Positions 9,109-17,566 are shown, counted from the stretch's first letter. The stretch is 59,340 bases of DNA from CAYRGQ01 sp964444885 (GCA_964444885.1 CAYUIZ010000008.1:1-59340), one strand, 5' to 3'. Notes: generated from the sequence alone by a model not told the origin. Made by a program: numbers and translations.

Positions 9109-9558
9109 TTATCCGTTGCTGATCGTGATGCCTTCGTGGGCTACTTCCAGCGTTTCGACGGCTACTTCGTTTCCGTCAGACTTGAGGTCTGTTCCGGTTA
9201 CCTTAGTCGGCCACGCATTGTTCAGTGTCCAGGTCATCGTGGGGTTTCCTTCCTCATCGAGCAAGCTGATGACTACCGTCTTACGCTCGATGGTATTCAT
9301 CTTGATTGCGTTGAACCAGTCCCAGAACGTATTGTCGCCTTTGAAGACGCCTTTCTTGAGGGTAATATTGCTCGACTTTTTGATGCCCGGCATTTTTATG
9401 GTCGAAAATTCGGGGCTGTTGCCGTGCCGATATTCAATTACTTGCGCCTCGATGTCAAGCCCCGAAACTTCTTGGAATGATACTTCTTGATCCGCTACGC
9501 TGACCCGAAAATAAAATTTCGGCAAAGGCCATACGGTGTCTTGTGCTTCTCCTGCCAT
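9109..9558 (-). CDS. Contractile tail inner tube protein 1 (Afp1-like, T4 gp19 family)
   Basis: A 149-aa inner-tube protein. It shows the usual pattern WPLPKFYFRVSVADQEVSFQ, then EVSGLDIEAQVIEYRHGN, the IKMPGIKKSSNITLKKG strand, and a C-terminal EVAVETLEVAHEGITI segment. Hexamers of this family stack to form the hollow tube that is driven into the target and may hold cargo. It follows the sheath gene by 42 bp and precedes the second tube gene by 40 bp. These are larger gaps than elsewhere in the operon, which may allow separate translation control for an abundant subunit. Confidence 0.95.
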   Translation of the reverse strand: MAGEAQDTVWPLPKFYFRVSVADQEVSFQEVSGLDIEAQVIEYRHGNSPEFSTIKMPGIKKSSNITLKKGVFKGDNTFWDWFNAIKMNTIERKTVVISLLDEEGNPTMTWTLNNAWPTKVTGTDLKSDGNEVAVETLEVAHEGITISNG

Positions 9559-9600
9559 GATATTTTAGTGTTGTTATTGTTAGGTTATTAAAATGATGGG

Positions 9601-11124
9601 TTAACTCTCCTGCATCTGTTGCTGGAAAGTAATCTCAATAAATTCAGCTGGACGCACGACTGCGATCCGGACGGTGACGCGCATGATTCCTTCCAACACA
9701 TCGTTGGGTGTCATAGTCTCTCCCAGTCCTACGCTGACGCTGAATGCTTCTTCGGGCGTAGCGCCGGCCAGACCGCCGCGTTTCCATATCCCGGTCAGGA
9801 AATTGCCAATCATGCTTCGTACGTTGACCCAGGTATTTGCCGTGTTGGCTTCGAATACATAAGCCCGTGCTGCATTTTTGATGGACTCCTCAAGCATGAT
9901 TACCGTGCGGCGCACGTTGACATACCGCCAGTCGAGCGAATTACCGTCTAGCGTGCGTGCTCCCCACACCTTAATGCCTTCGCCGACGAAGGAACGGATG
10001 GCGTTGACAGCCTTGCCGCTAAGCGGTACGTTAAGTTCTTCCTGTTGTGCATTCGAGATGTTGGTAGCCGGGCTTACCACGCCAACCAGCCCCACGTTAG
10101 CAGGCGCTTTCCATACGCCTTTGGTGTTATCCACCATGGTGTACACGCCGGCAATTGCCGCTGAAGGAGGCAGTGCGTTCAGCCGTTCTTTTATCACCTT
10201 CAGCACGTCGCGGTAGGTGCCGCTCACCTGGAACAGGACTTTGTGGACGGTCGCGTCCTGCTGCACGGCGACATCTTCCGCACCGGCTTCATCAGCCTCA
10301 TCTTCGCTGTCGGCAGCCTTCTTTCCGGACTTTCCAGTCTGGGGCGCGATAGCCGCGATGAGCGCCTTCAGTTCATCGCTTGCGTTGCTGGCTTCGAATT
10401 CTTTCTCCAGCAACGAACGTAGCTCGGCCGGATTTTCCAAATTGGCAAAGGAAAGATCACCGTCTTGGATGATCGACGTGTTCAGCCAAGGGTAATAGGC
10501 TGCGCCAAAATCCAGGAAGTTGCTCGTAATGCCTTCGCGGAATCCTTTGACATCGTTTTCCGCACCGGCAGGCACGTCGAGAATCGCAAAACGTGAACGG
10601 GTGTCGTAGCCACAATGATTCAGTGCGGCATTCTGCACGTCGAGGCAGTCGTTCCAAGGCAAATTAACGGCTTCGGGTATAACCACCAACGTTGGTTCGA
10701 GCTCGCTTACCAGTTGCTCGATGCCCGCCGTGAACCGATTCTTCTCCAGATCCGTCCCGTAGTCGCCCACAGACACGATGTAGCAGGGACCGCCGCCATT
10801 GGCAAAAAACAGGACCATGTTGTAGTACAGCGTGTACGTCTGCGACGGTTGCAGTCTATAGTTCGCATCGCCGATCCGCAAGTCTGCATCATCCGACTCT
10901 GCTGTCTGCAATTGGAACTTAGGTGTCGGCGCGCCGCCAAAAAAAGCTTGGTACTCCGCCATCGACGAGATTCGCCACGGCTTGCGGTCTAAGGATTTGT
11001 TGCCGTTGGCAGCCTTCTCGGTGTAGCCGACAAACGCAGGAACCGCGGTAGGCACTTCCACAACGGAATTGGGGAATGCGCTTTTCTCGACGACATAGAC
11101 CCCGGGGGTTTTCATAGTTGACAT
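9601..11124 (-). CDS. Contractile tail sheath protein
   Basis: A 507-aa sheath subunit. The N-terminus MSTMKTPGVYVVEKSAFPNS and following VPTAVPAFVGYTE are the canonical sheath start. The C-terminal domain, with WVNVRSMIGNFLTGIWKRGG, VGLGETMTPNDVLEGIMRV and RPAEFIEITFQQQ, is the handshake region that joins neighbouring subunits. Residues about 263-292 form an Ala/Asp/Glu/Lys-rich linker (KSGKKAADSEDEADEAGAED) within the surface-exposed domain. There is only one sheath gene here, whereas Afp and PVC have two to three. It starts 12 bp after the upstream 231-aa gene. Confidence 0.96.
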   Translation of the reverse strand: MSTMKTPGVYVVEKSAFPNSVVEVPTAVPAFVGYTEKAANGNKSLDRKPWRISSMAEYQAFFGGAPTPKFQLQTAESDDADLRIGDANYRLQPSQTYTLYYNMVLFFANGGGPCYIVSVGDYGTDLEKNRFTAGIEQLVSELEPTLVVIPEAVNLPWNDCLDVQNAALNHCGYDTRSRFAILDVPAGAENDVKGFREGITSNFLDFGAAYYPWLNTSIIQDGDLSFANLENPAELRSLLEKEFEASNASDELKALIAAIAPQTGKSGKKAADSEDEADEAGAEDVAVQQDATVHKVLFQVSGTYRDVLKVIKERLNALPPSAAIAGVYTMVDNTKGVWKAPANVGLVGVVSPATNISNAQQEELNVPLSGKAVNAIRSFVGEGIKVWGARTLDGNSLDWRYVNVRRTVIMLEESIKNAARAYVFEANTANTWVNVRSMIGNFLTGIWKRGGLAGATPEEAFSVSVGLGETMTPNDVLEGIMRVTVRIAVVRPAEFIEITFQQQMQES

Positions 11125-11136
11125 ATCATATTTATT

Positions 11137-11832
11137 TTAGCAGTTACAATAGTTAGTAATCGTCTCCGGGCCATAGATTGACCTCGAATCCGGAGCCGGA
11201 CTGTCCAGGTGGCGGAGCAGCAGCGGCGCGCCATCTTCCTCCTCCCAGAGCTTTACCCGGTAGGTATAGCGATGATTGAGCGCAACAGGCGTTGTCGATA
11301 CAAAGCGCAGGGCAGTTCGCCCGTCACCGAACCGGACCTCGCCTTTCCGACTGAAGGTTAATTTACCTGCATCCTCCCGAACCTGCAGCGAACGCAGATC
11401 GCGGAAAGTACTCGGAAAAACCAAGTATTCCCAGAATCGTTCAGCCGTCCCGAATGCCAAGGTCAGCGTTTCCTCCCCAGCGCCGGGATCAAACCGCAAC
11501 ATCACCGAAGACCATACCCCCTCCTTGCCAACGGGCTCAAGCGCAGCGCTTTCCGACCCAAGCAAACGTGCCCCAGCGAGTGTGACGTGATAAAACAAAT
11601 CGGATGTCGGCCTGATATCAAACGCCAGATCGCCCACATGGCCCGAGCGCCAAGGATCCGCCACCGGGGCAATCAATGCCCAGGTCTTAGCGCCTTGCTG
11701 CTTCCACGTGAGGCGGTGCTGCCTGAACACCTGCCTGGTTTCCGGCCTCGGCTCAACGATTAACGGACAGGGAGCGTCTTCGAAAAAAGGGTGCTGCACA
11801 TGAAGTTTATGACTGATTCGATAGCGTTCCAC
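11137..11832 (-). CDS. Unrecognised 231-aa protein between eCIS cap and sheath genes
   Basis: I do not recognise a family. The protein has no signal peptide or membrane segment. It appears all-beta with many aromatic residues (FYHVTLAGARLL, LTLAFGTAERFWEYLVF) and ends in YCNC. The N-terminal half (residues 1-70, YRISHKLHVQHPFFED ... WALIAPVADP) and the C-terminal half could be two jelly-roll or Ig-like modules. The second half holds R-F-G-D-G-R-T-A-L-R-F-V-S and KLTFSRKGEVRF, a pattern of paired strands. It sits 12 bp from the DUF4255 gene and 12 bp from the sheath, so it is co-produced with structural parts. A cap adaptor, sheath terminator or surface decoration is plausible by position only. 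Confidence 0.72.
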   Translation of the reverse strand: MERYRISHKLHVQHPFFEDAPCPLIVEPRPETRQVFRQHRLTWKQQGAKTWALIAPVADPWRSGHVGDLAFDIRPTSDLFYHVTLAGARLLGSESAALEPVGKEGVWSSVMLRFDPGAGEETLTLAFGTAERFWEYLVFPSTFRDLRSLQVREDAGKLTFSRKGEVRFGDGRTALRFVSTTPVALNHRYTYRVKLWEEEDGAPLLLRHLDSPAPDSRSIYGPETITNYCNC

Positions 11833-11844
11833 AATAAAGCCGGG

Positions 11845-12393
11845 TTAGGAAGTTGCCACATTTGTATCCTGCGCACCTACCGATGCCGCAATGTCCACGA
11901 TCTCGCCATCCTCCACCGTGATCATCCGCATCCGACACAGCACGGAGGGATGATAGGCAGTGTTAAGCATGCTCCACATACTCGCTTGGTCTGAATACGA
12001 CATATTTATCGGTTCGACCGCATATTTTTTTCCCGATGCCGGCACCGTGATCATGGTATTGCGTTGCAGGAAGGCCAGCACACCCGAAAGGATCTGAACC
12101 GATTCGGCATACTGTTTGTCTTTAAATACCACGGAGACTAAAAAATGCAGGCTTATTTGCCATTTGGGTGCCTTGCTAACATGGCGGTTGTCCGTAATTT
12201 GCTTTTCGAAGCGAATGCCTCCCGCATTGTCTTTTTCGAAGCCCACGACGCTAACACAGACCCGGTTTGGTGCATCTGTGCCCAAATCGCCAAAAACAGG
12301 AGCTAGGAATACAATATCCCGGCTCAATTGATAAGAATATCGCAAATAATCGTTCAGTTGCTGAACGAGCGACTTCAGTGCTGGATAGATCAT
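11845..12393 (-). CDS. DUF4255 (Pvc16-type) tail terminator/cap protein
   Basis: A 182-aa protein that starts MIYPALKSLVQQLNDYL and continues with the DUF4255 pattern: FLAPVFGD, then NRVCVSVVGFEKD, LHFLVSVVFKDKQYAESVQILSGVLAFLQRN (about residues 90-120) and a C-terminal INMSYSDQASMWSMLNTAYHPSVLCRMRM. DUF4255/Pvc16 proteins form the cap that ends the sheath and tube at the distal end. It is the first structural gene of the operon. The small HTH gene ends 66 bp upstream on the same strand. Confidence 0.93.
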   Translation of the reverse strand: MIYPALKSLVQQLNDYLRYSYQLSRDIVFLAPVFGDLGTDAPNRVCVSVVGFEKDNAGGIRFEKQITDNRHVSKAPKWQISLHFLVSVVFKDKQYAESVQILSGVLAFLQRNTMITVPASGKKYAVEPINMSYSDQASMWSMLNTAYHPSVLCRMRMITVEDGEIVDIAASVGAQDTNVATS

Positions 12394-12459
12394 TGGTCTA
12401 AGTGTAAAAAAGAAGTCCAGGTAAATGACGTCATAAAAGTAGCAGGCAATGGCGAAATT

Positions 12460-12849
12460 TTACTTCGCCATAGAAACGACCTGCATCTTGACCAGGATAT
12501 CCTCCAGCCGTTGCCGCTCCGAACTATCCAACTGGCACGACAGCCGCGCCGCTATTTCCCCCATGAACTCAACCTCTTGGCGCGAAAAGCAGAAGGCACG
12601 GGATGTAAAATCTTTTTGTTCGTAAAAATAGGCTTTCCGGGAGGCACAATACCCAATCGGCGCATGAATGCCTAGAAAAGTATCATCGCGCATGTGCTGC
12701 AGGTCGAGCTGTATCGTCCGGCGCGTCACTTGGAAACCCAAGTACCGCCGGCATTCCTCGACGATGGCTGCGGTTTTGACAAAATCCTGTTTGGACAGTA
12801 ACTGGTGAATTAAGCGGTATCTTGCTACCGCAAACTTATTTATCGGCAT
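12460..12849 (-). CDS. Small HTH protein resembling the N-terminus of WYL-type regulators; candidate eCIS regulator
   Basis: A 129-aa protein starting MPINKFAVARYRLIHQLLSK. It resembles the N-terminal winged HTH of Bacteroidota WYL-domain regulators, which begin with a similar N-x-[FN]-A-x-x-R-Y-x-[VL]-[IL] and continue with a DLQHMRDD-like recognition helix (here VTRRTIQLDLQHMRDD, residues about 42-57). The WYL ligand domain is absent, and the protein ends where that domain would start; the DNA after the stop does not resume it. It lies 66 bp upstream of the first structural gene and could control the whole operon. Alternatives are a degraded regulator or a DNA-binding antagonist. No consensus promoter was seen upstream. 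Confidence 0.72.
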   Translation of the reverse strand: MPINKFAVARYRLIHQLLSKQDFVKTAAIVEECRRYLGFQVTRRTIQLDLQHMRDDTFLGIHAPIGYCASRKAYFYEQKDFTSRAFCFSRQEVEFMGEIAARLSCQLDSSERQRLEDILVKMQVVSMAK

Positions 12850-13305
12850 AGGTAGTGTCCAACACGCATTTCCAATGGCGTGTAGGCTAGATTAAGGTTG
12901 TAGATGAAGGAGAGACGAAGATAAGACGTTTCCGTAGACCGATGTATGCTTTTTTGTAAAAAAAGAGAACAATCTTCGAATATTCGGCGCCACACATATC
13001 ACAACAGGTTAAAACAGACTACCGTTTGCCTCGACATACGACATCTGGCCTCCCATTGGAAGGCTACCACACCGTGAAATTTTTCAGCCTGTCGGAAGGA
13101 AAAGAGTTTTGGGCTCGATCCGAATTTCGTAACAACGGAACGTGTGCCTCTTTTCCCGCCGGATAAGCTGCGGAGAAAACTCAAGCGCGTCTAAGCCTGT
13201 CGCCATAGCCGAACGAGACTACCGCATAACGTTTCTAAACTATAAATCCGGGGCGAATTGCTGGCGCAGAAGTGTTATGTTTGGCTGAAAAAGCAGAAAA
13301 ACACG
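12850..13305. other. Intergenic region between the divergent eCIS operon and the CDGSH gene
   Basis: About 456 bp with no convincing gene. It must hold the divergent promoters for the eCIS operon (minus) and the CDGSH gene (plus), but I see no clear TAnnTTTG element on either strand. A T-run followed by an A-run at about 12951-12964 is a candidate bend or weak bidirectional terminator. Confidence 0.5.
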
Positions 13306-13530
13306 ATGGCTAAGACTAAACTTACGATTAACAACAACGGATCCGTAAAAATTGAAGGTGATTTTGAGATTGTAGACCGCAATGGGGATACCTACGGCTT
13401 GCAGGGACGGACGGTAATTTCAATTTGCCGTTGTGGACTTTCCCAAAACAAACCTTTCTGCGATGGATCGCACCGCGGACACTTTGAGCACGATGCGATT
13501 GCGTTCGACCTGCCTCCCAAAAAGGTGTAG
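13306..13530 (+). CDS. CDGSH iron-sulfur domain protein
   Basis: A 74-aa protein from the ATG at 13306 (MAKTKLTINNNGSVKIEG); a longer frame from 13258 is possible but lacks conservation signs. Residues about 44-58 contain CRCGLSQNKPFCDGSH, which fits the C-x-C-x(n)-P-x-C-D-G-S-H cluster motif of mitoNEET-type [2Fe-2S] proteins. Three Cys and one His ligand are all present. Single-motif bacterial CDGSH proteins act as redox or Fe-S transfer factors, but the specific partner is unknown. It stands alone upstream of RtcB with a 108-bp gap. Confidence 0.92.
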   Translation: MAKTKLTINNNGSVKIEGDFEIVDRNGDTYGLQGRTVISICRCGLSQNKPFCDGSHRGHFEHDAIAFDLPPKKV

Positions 13531-13638
13531 AACCCGCACACTCGGTGTCAACCGCAGGTTGGATCCTGTAGTTACACCGGAAACCAATTTTTAAGGTGGC
13601 CGACCAAACTGGGCGGTCCCTTGTGGGTTATCATATTT

Positions 13639-15072
13639 ATGGAACACGACACATCGCATCCCATCAGCAGCGAAGAGTTAAAACAATTGGGGTTTACCCC
13701 GGGCCGTGCGTTCGGGATTGCTTTGGAAATCGCTAATGGGCAACACGGACAGACCCCAGAGGGCATAACGCTTCTACTGGACCAAGTACGCCAACGTCCT
13801 GAGGGCTTTATCGACAACCCCGTTTTCGGTCCTCTGGCGTCCGCCCTGACCGAAGAAGCTCAACGAGACAAGCGTCAAATACGAGCGTTACCAGCGCAGG
13901 CACCTCCGTATACCGTATATGGCACGGAATACATCGAGGCCGGTGCCAGGGAGCAAATGGATACCGCCATGCGCCTGCCCGTCACGGTGGCAGGCGCGCT
14001 TATGCCGGATGCCCACCAAGGCTATGGCCTGCCCATCGGAGGCGTACTGGCTACGGAGAATGCCGTCATCCCCTACGGGGTTGGCGTAGACATCGGCTGC
14101 CGGATGGCATTGTCAGTTTACGACATCCCGGAGAAATATTTTAACGATCACCGGGGAGTTTTCCAACGGGAGCTTATCGCTCAAACACGCTTTGGGGCGG
14201 GCAAGGGATTTAACCCCCGTGAACGAGCCAACCATGACGTTCTGGACGATCCGCTATTCCACTCCTCCTCGTTGCTGTCCAACCTCAAGGACAAAGCATG
14301 GGAACAATTAGGGAGTTCTGGCGGAGGAAACCATTTCGTGGAGTTTGGCATGCTAGACCTGCATGAGGAAGATCCTGCGCTCGGCTTACGGAGAGGGCGG
14401 TATGTCGCATTCCTGTCGCACTCTGGGTCGCGGGGGCTCGGTGCCACCATCGCTAACTATTTCACAAAGTTGGCCAAGGAGCTGTGTTCGCTCCCGCTGG
14501 AAGCGCAGAATTTGGCGTACCTAAGTTTAGATAGCGAAGCGGGTCAAGCCTACTGGGCAGCGATGACCCTGGCCGGGCATTACGCATCGGCAAATCATGA
14601 GGTTATTCACCACAAGGTGGCCACTGCGCTAGGCGCCAACGTACTGGCGACGGTCGAAAACCACCACAACTTCGCCTGGAAGGAAAAGTGGAACGGACGG
14701 GACGTCATCGTCTACCGCAAGGGCGCCACACCCGCAGGAAAGGGTTTACTGGGCATCATTCCCGGCTCGATGACCGCTCCCGGCTTTCTGGTACGTGGCA
14801 AGGGCAACTCAGCGTCCCTTAATTCGGCTTCGCACGGCGCTGGCAGACAGATGAGCCGTCGCCAGGCCACCAAACACTTCAACCGCGCGGACATGCACGC
14901 CGTACTGAAACAACATGGCGTCACCTTACTCGGCGCTGGGTTTGACGAAGCGCCGATGGCCTACAAGGATATCCACGCTGTTATGAATGCGCAAACGGCG
15001 CTGGTCGCACCCTTGGCCACGTTCACGCCCAAAATCGTGCGCATGGCGGACGACGGTAGCCGAGAAGACTAA
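13639..15072 (+). CDS. rtcB: RtcB family RNA-splicing ligase
   Basis: A 477-aa RtcB from the ATG at 13639. The family joins RNA 2',3'-cyclic phosphate or 3'-phosphate ends to 5'-OH ends using GTP and Mn2+. Visible motifs are DAHQGYGLPIGGV with VGVDIGCRM (metal Cys near residue 154), GGGNHFVEFG, SHSGSRG, ENHHNFAWKE, a YRKGATPAGKG loop and SASHGAGRQMSRR. The last contains the His nucleophile near residue 399 that takes the GMP. It ends with KDIHAVMNAQ. All key metal and guanylate residues seem present, so it should be active. No archease or rtcA is next to it. This length (about 480 aa) fits the RtcB2-like bacterial branch. Confidence 0.95.
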   Translation: MEHDTSHPISSEELKQLGFTPGRAFGIALEIANGQHGQTPEGITLLLDQVRQRPEGFIDNPVFGPLASALTEEAQRDKRQIRALPAQAPPYTVYGTEYIEAGAREQMDTAMRLPVTVAGALMPDAHQGYGLPIGGVLATENAVIPYGVGVDIGCRMALSVYDIPEKYFNDHRGVFQRELIAQTRFGAGKGFNPRERANHDVLDDPLFHSSSLLSNLKDKAWEQLGSSGGGNHFVEFGMLDLHEEDPALGLRRGRYVAFLSHSGSRGLGATIANYFTKLAKELCSLPLEAQNLAYLSLDSEAGQAYWAAMTLAGHYASANHEVIHHKVATALGANVLATVENHHNFAWKEKWNGRDVIVYRKGATPAGKGLLGIIPGSMTAPGFLVRGKGNSASLNSASHGAGRQMSRRQATKHFNRADMHAVLKQHGVTLLGAGFDEAPMAYKDIHAVMNAQTALVAPLATFTPKIVRMADDGSRED

Positions 15073-15208
15073 ACGCCTAGGAAAACTAAGCGGTGCCGTT
15101 TCATGTCTGGACGACGCACGTAAAGCGCCCGGATACACGCGGCTAGCCACGCCAATGCGCCTAGCAAACTGACGTGTTTCGCGGAGCACGTGATGTATGG
15201 ATGCCGCG

Positions 15209-16133
15209 TCAGTCCGTGAGTTGCAAGGCGGATTTCACTGCATCATAATTATTAATATCCACATTCGCTAACGCCGAAGCTTCGACACCGCCTGGAATCA
15301 GTACATAGCGGAACTGGATGGACCCAAAGCCAATGGACGCTGAGTTGTCATGCGTGTAACGGGTGATATATATAACACCTGGCTTCGGCACAAAGTTAAT
15401 GGTGCTTGTTTTTGCCGGCCCCACACCCGAGCCCGCATCGGAGGTATAGGGCAGCTGGACAACCGTGTTTAGGTAACGCCAGTAAACAATGACCACCCCA
15501 CGATCGATGATGTTTTGGGTTAGCCGAGGCGCCGGGAGATGATTCACTTTGAGTAAGGTACCGTCAATCGTGGTATCGCGTTGCGATTGCTGAAATGACA
15601 TCCAATTGCTAAAAATAACATTGGCTGTTCCAGCCGGACCTTGTGGACCCGTGGCGCCAGTAGCGCCCCGAGGACCAGCCGGACCTTGTGGACCTTGTGG
15701 GCCCGTGGCACCTGTAGCACCCCGAGGACCAGCCGGACCTTGTGGACCTTGTGGGCCCGTGGCACCTGTAGCACNNNNNNNNNNNNNNNNNNNNNNNNNN
15801 NNNNNNNNNNNNNNNNNNNNNNNNNNNNNNNNNNNNNNNNNNNNNNNNNNNNNNNNNNNNNNNNNNNNNNNNNNCCCGAGGGCCAGCTGGACCTTGCGGA
15901 CCCGTTGCGCCAGTAGCGCCCCGAGGACCCTGGGCACCTGTCGCGCCCGTTGCACCCCGGTCTCCCTTTTCTCCCTTGTCTCCCTTGTCGCCTTTATCGC
16001 CTTTATCGCCTTTGTCCCCCTTTTCGCCTTGAACACCTTGTAGACCCTGTGGACCGGCATCGCCCTTTTCGCATCCTCCAAAACTCATCGCGATAGCTCC
16101 CGCCACGATGAAAACAAACATCCTTAATTTCAT
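15209..16133 (-). CDS. Collagen-like repeat lipoprotein (interrupted by an assembly gap)
   Basis: The gene starts at 16133 (MKLRMFVFIVAGAIAMSF) with a lipoprotein signal ending at Cys21 (FGGC). A run of G-x-y triplets follows: GDKGDKGDKG, GEKGDRG and then 18-residue blocks GATGATGPQGPQGPAGPR. After the repeats comes a ~125-residue C-terminal domain of beta character that ends ...ALQLTD at 15209. A 100-N gap (15775-15874) splits the coding sequence, and the two halves are in different frames only because 100 is not a multiple of 3. Joining the two flanks directly keeps both frame and repeat phase. It is probably surface-exposed; a trimeric stalk with an end domain is the expected architecture. 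Confidence 0.85.
15667..15774 (-). repeat. Two identical 54-bp tandem units encoding collagen-like repeats
   Basis: Units 15667-15720 and 15721-15774 are identical at the DNA level and each encodes 18 residues in frame (G-x-y triplets). Further, more diverged copies lie beyond the gap. The identical units explain why the assembly broke here. Confidence 0.95.
15775..15874. other. Assembly gap of 100 N inside the collagen-like gene
   Basis: Exactly 100 N, so a placeholder length. The coding bases on either side sum to 825, a multiple of 3, so the true missing length must also be a multiple of 3, possibly a multiple of the 54-bp unit, including zero. Confidence 0.95.
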
Positions 16134-16624
16134 AATGCTTTAGTTAGTGGTTAGTTATTCGTTTTTTGTGGCGTATGGAATCATAGGTAACTTGCTGATT
16201 TAAATTGCCGTCAGCCGACAGCCACCATACTTACCGACAAGCCCAAGCAGGCTAGCGCCACGCTGTCCGTTAGCTTCTACGCCGCCTTAGCGGAATCCGC
16301 GCTGTTCAGCACGTAGATAAGCGCCTTGATTCAGGCGGTATCTAGCCATTATTCGACAAGCTTTCATCAGCTAGAAAAATCCGTTAGGGATGGATAATCA
16401 TAACACGTACTAAAATCGGCGAATTGAATTGCCGTGACAATACCTAATTTGGTGTAATTCCTAATTGGGATCCATTTGTCAAGCAGGTGGGTTTGGCATG
16501 CCGAACGCCTAATGGGCGGCTAGCACCTCCATCTTGTTTAAAATATCCGGGCGAGCATGAGGGGCTCACATCGACCGCCGCTATACGGCCGCACGGCAGA
16601 AGTCGTGACACGGGATTAACGATC
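16134..16624. other. Intergenic region upstream of the collagen-like gene
   Basis: About 490 bp between two minus-strand genes. I see no gene, tRNA or strong hairpin with a T-run. It probably holds the promoter of the collagen-like gene near its right-hand start and the 3' region of the T9SS module. Confidence 0.5.
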
Positions 16625-17566
16625 CTAGCCGGGTGTTCCCCGGATTAGGGTAATGAAGCCTTTGATGGTCTGCCATTGGCCATTTTCCAACCGTACTTCC
16701 AGCACATAGTAATAGGTCCCTTCCGCTAATGTGCTTCCATCCCAGTCGTTTTGGTAGCGGGTAGACTGGTAGATTTCGTTGCCCCATCGATTGAAAAGGA
16801 CTAGCCGGTGTTGCGGGAAACGTTCAATGCCTTGAATCACGAACAGGTCGTTAACACCATCGCCGTTGGGTGTAAATACGTTGGGAACGGTGAGCTCGAT
16901 AATATCGACGGTAGCGATGGCTTGGTTGTTGCCGATGTTCACATCCTCTTCCGTACTGGTGACGCTGGCCCACTGTGTAGCCAAGCCTTTCCGCTGGGCG
17001 GTGACCATAATGCTGAGGGAGGCAACATGGCCCGCGGGCATTGTGCCATATTCCCAGATGAGCTCGTGGGCAGCCGGATTATAGATTGCCCGCCCTTCGT
17101 ACAGGCCCGAGAGTTGTTTATAGGCGACTTCGGCCGGAAGCTTTACGATGGTAGTGACGCCGGTTGCCGTGTGTTCGCTATCGTTGTGGATGAGCAATTG
17201 ATAGGTGATGGCATCTCCCAATATCGCAGTAGGGCGGTCGGGCTCGTTGCGTATGTGCATATCCACCTGCACGGGTGGCAAACTATCGTCCACGATGACG
17301 TGCACGGGATCCGACAAATCCGAATCGCAGTCGTGGCCCAGCGCGATAACCGTGTAAGTACCTGGTTGAGAAGTCTCCAGACGCTCGTCGTGATATCCGT
17401 TAATCGGCTCCCCATCGCGGAGCCACAGGTACGACAGCGCATAGGCGGCATCGGCCCGCAAAACCACGGAACTACCGTGCGCAATTTGCACGGTCTGCCC
17501 CTGACCCGTGGCGTTAAGCCAAGGAATACTGAGCAAAAAAATGCCTATGATGGTCCTAAAGCGCAT
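16625..17566 (-). CDS. T9SS type B sorted surface protein (gliding-motility-associated C-terminal domain)
   Basis: The likely start is the ATG at 17566 (MRFRTIIGIFLLSIPWLNA), which gives a proper signal peptide; ATGs at 17581 and 17641 are also in frame. The product is about 313 aa. The N-terminal half has an Ig/PKD-like region with a Cys (H-D-C-D-S-D-L-S-D), the middle a DUF11-type repeat (QVDMHIRNEPDRP ... ILGDAITYQLLIHN), and the last ~85 residues the type B sorting domain: VPNVFTPNGDGVNDLF, LVLFNRWGNEIYQS and YYYVLEV. This domain directs export by the type IX secretion system. It is the third gene of a minus-strand module with two signal-peptide proteins upstream. Confidence 0.9.
   Translation of the reverse strand: MRFRTIIGIFLLSIPWLNATGQGQTVQIAHGSSVVLRADAAYALSYLWLRDGEPINGYHDERLETSQPGTYTVIALGHDCDSDLSDPVHVIVDDSLPPVQVDMHIRNEPDRPTAILGDAITYQLLIHNDSEHTATGVTTIVKLPAEVAYKQLSGLYEGRAIYNPAAHELIWEYGTMPAGHVASLSIMVTAQRKGLATQWASVTSTEEDVNIGNNQAIATVDIIELTVPNVFTPNGDGVNDLFVIQGIERFPQHRLVLFNRWGNEIYQSTRYQNDWDGSTLAEGTYYYVLEVRLENGQWQTIKGFITLIRGTPG

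Noticed and set aside
1..12393. Type VI secretion system or tailed prophage
   Set aside because: TssB/TssC-type split sheath, ClpV, membrane complex, capsid, portal and terminase are all absent; DUF4255 and DUF5908 point to an eCIS.
15667..15774. Possible CRISPR-like tandem repeats
   Set aside because: The 54-bp units are adjacent, without spacers, and encode G-x-y triplets in frame.
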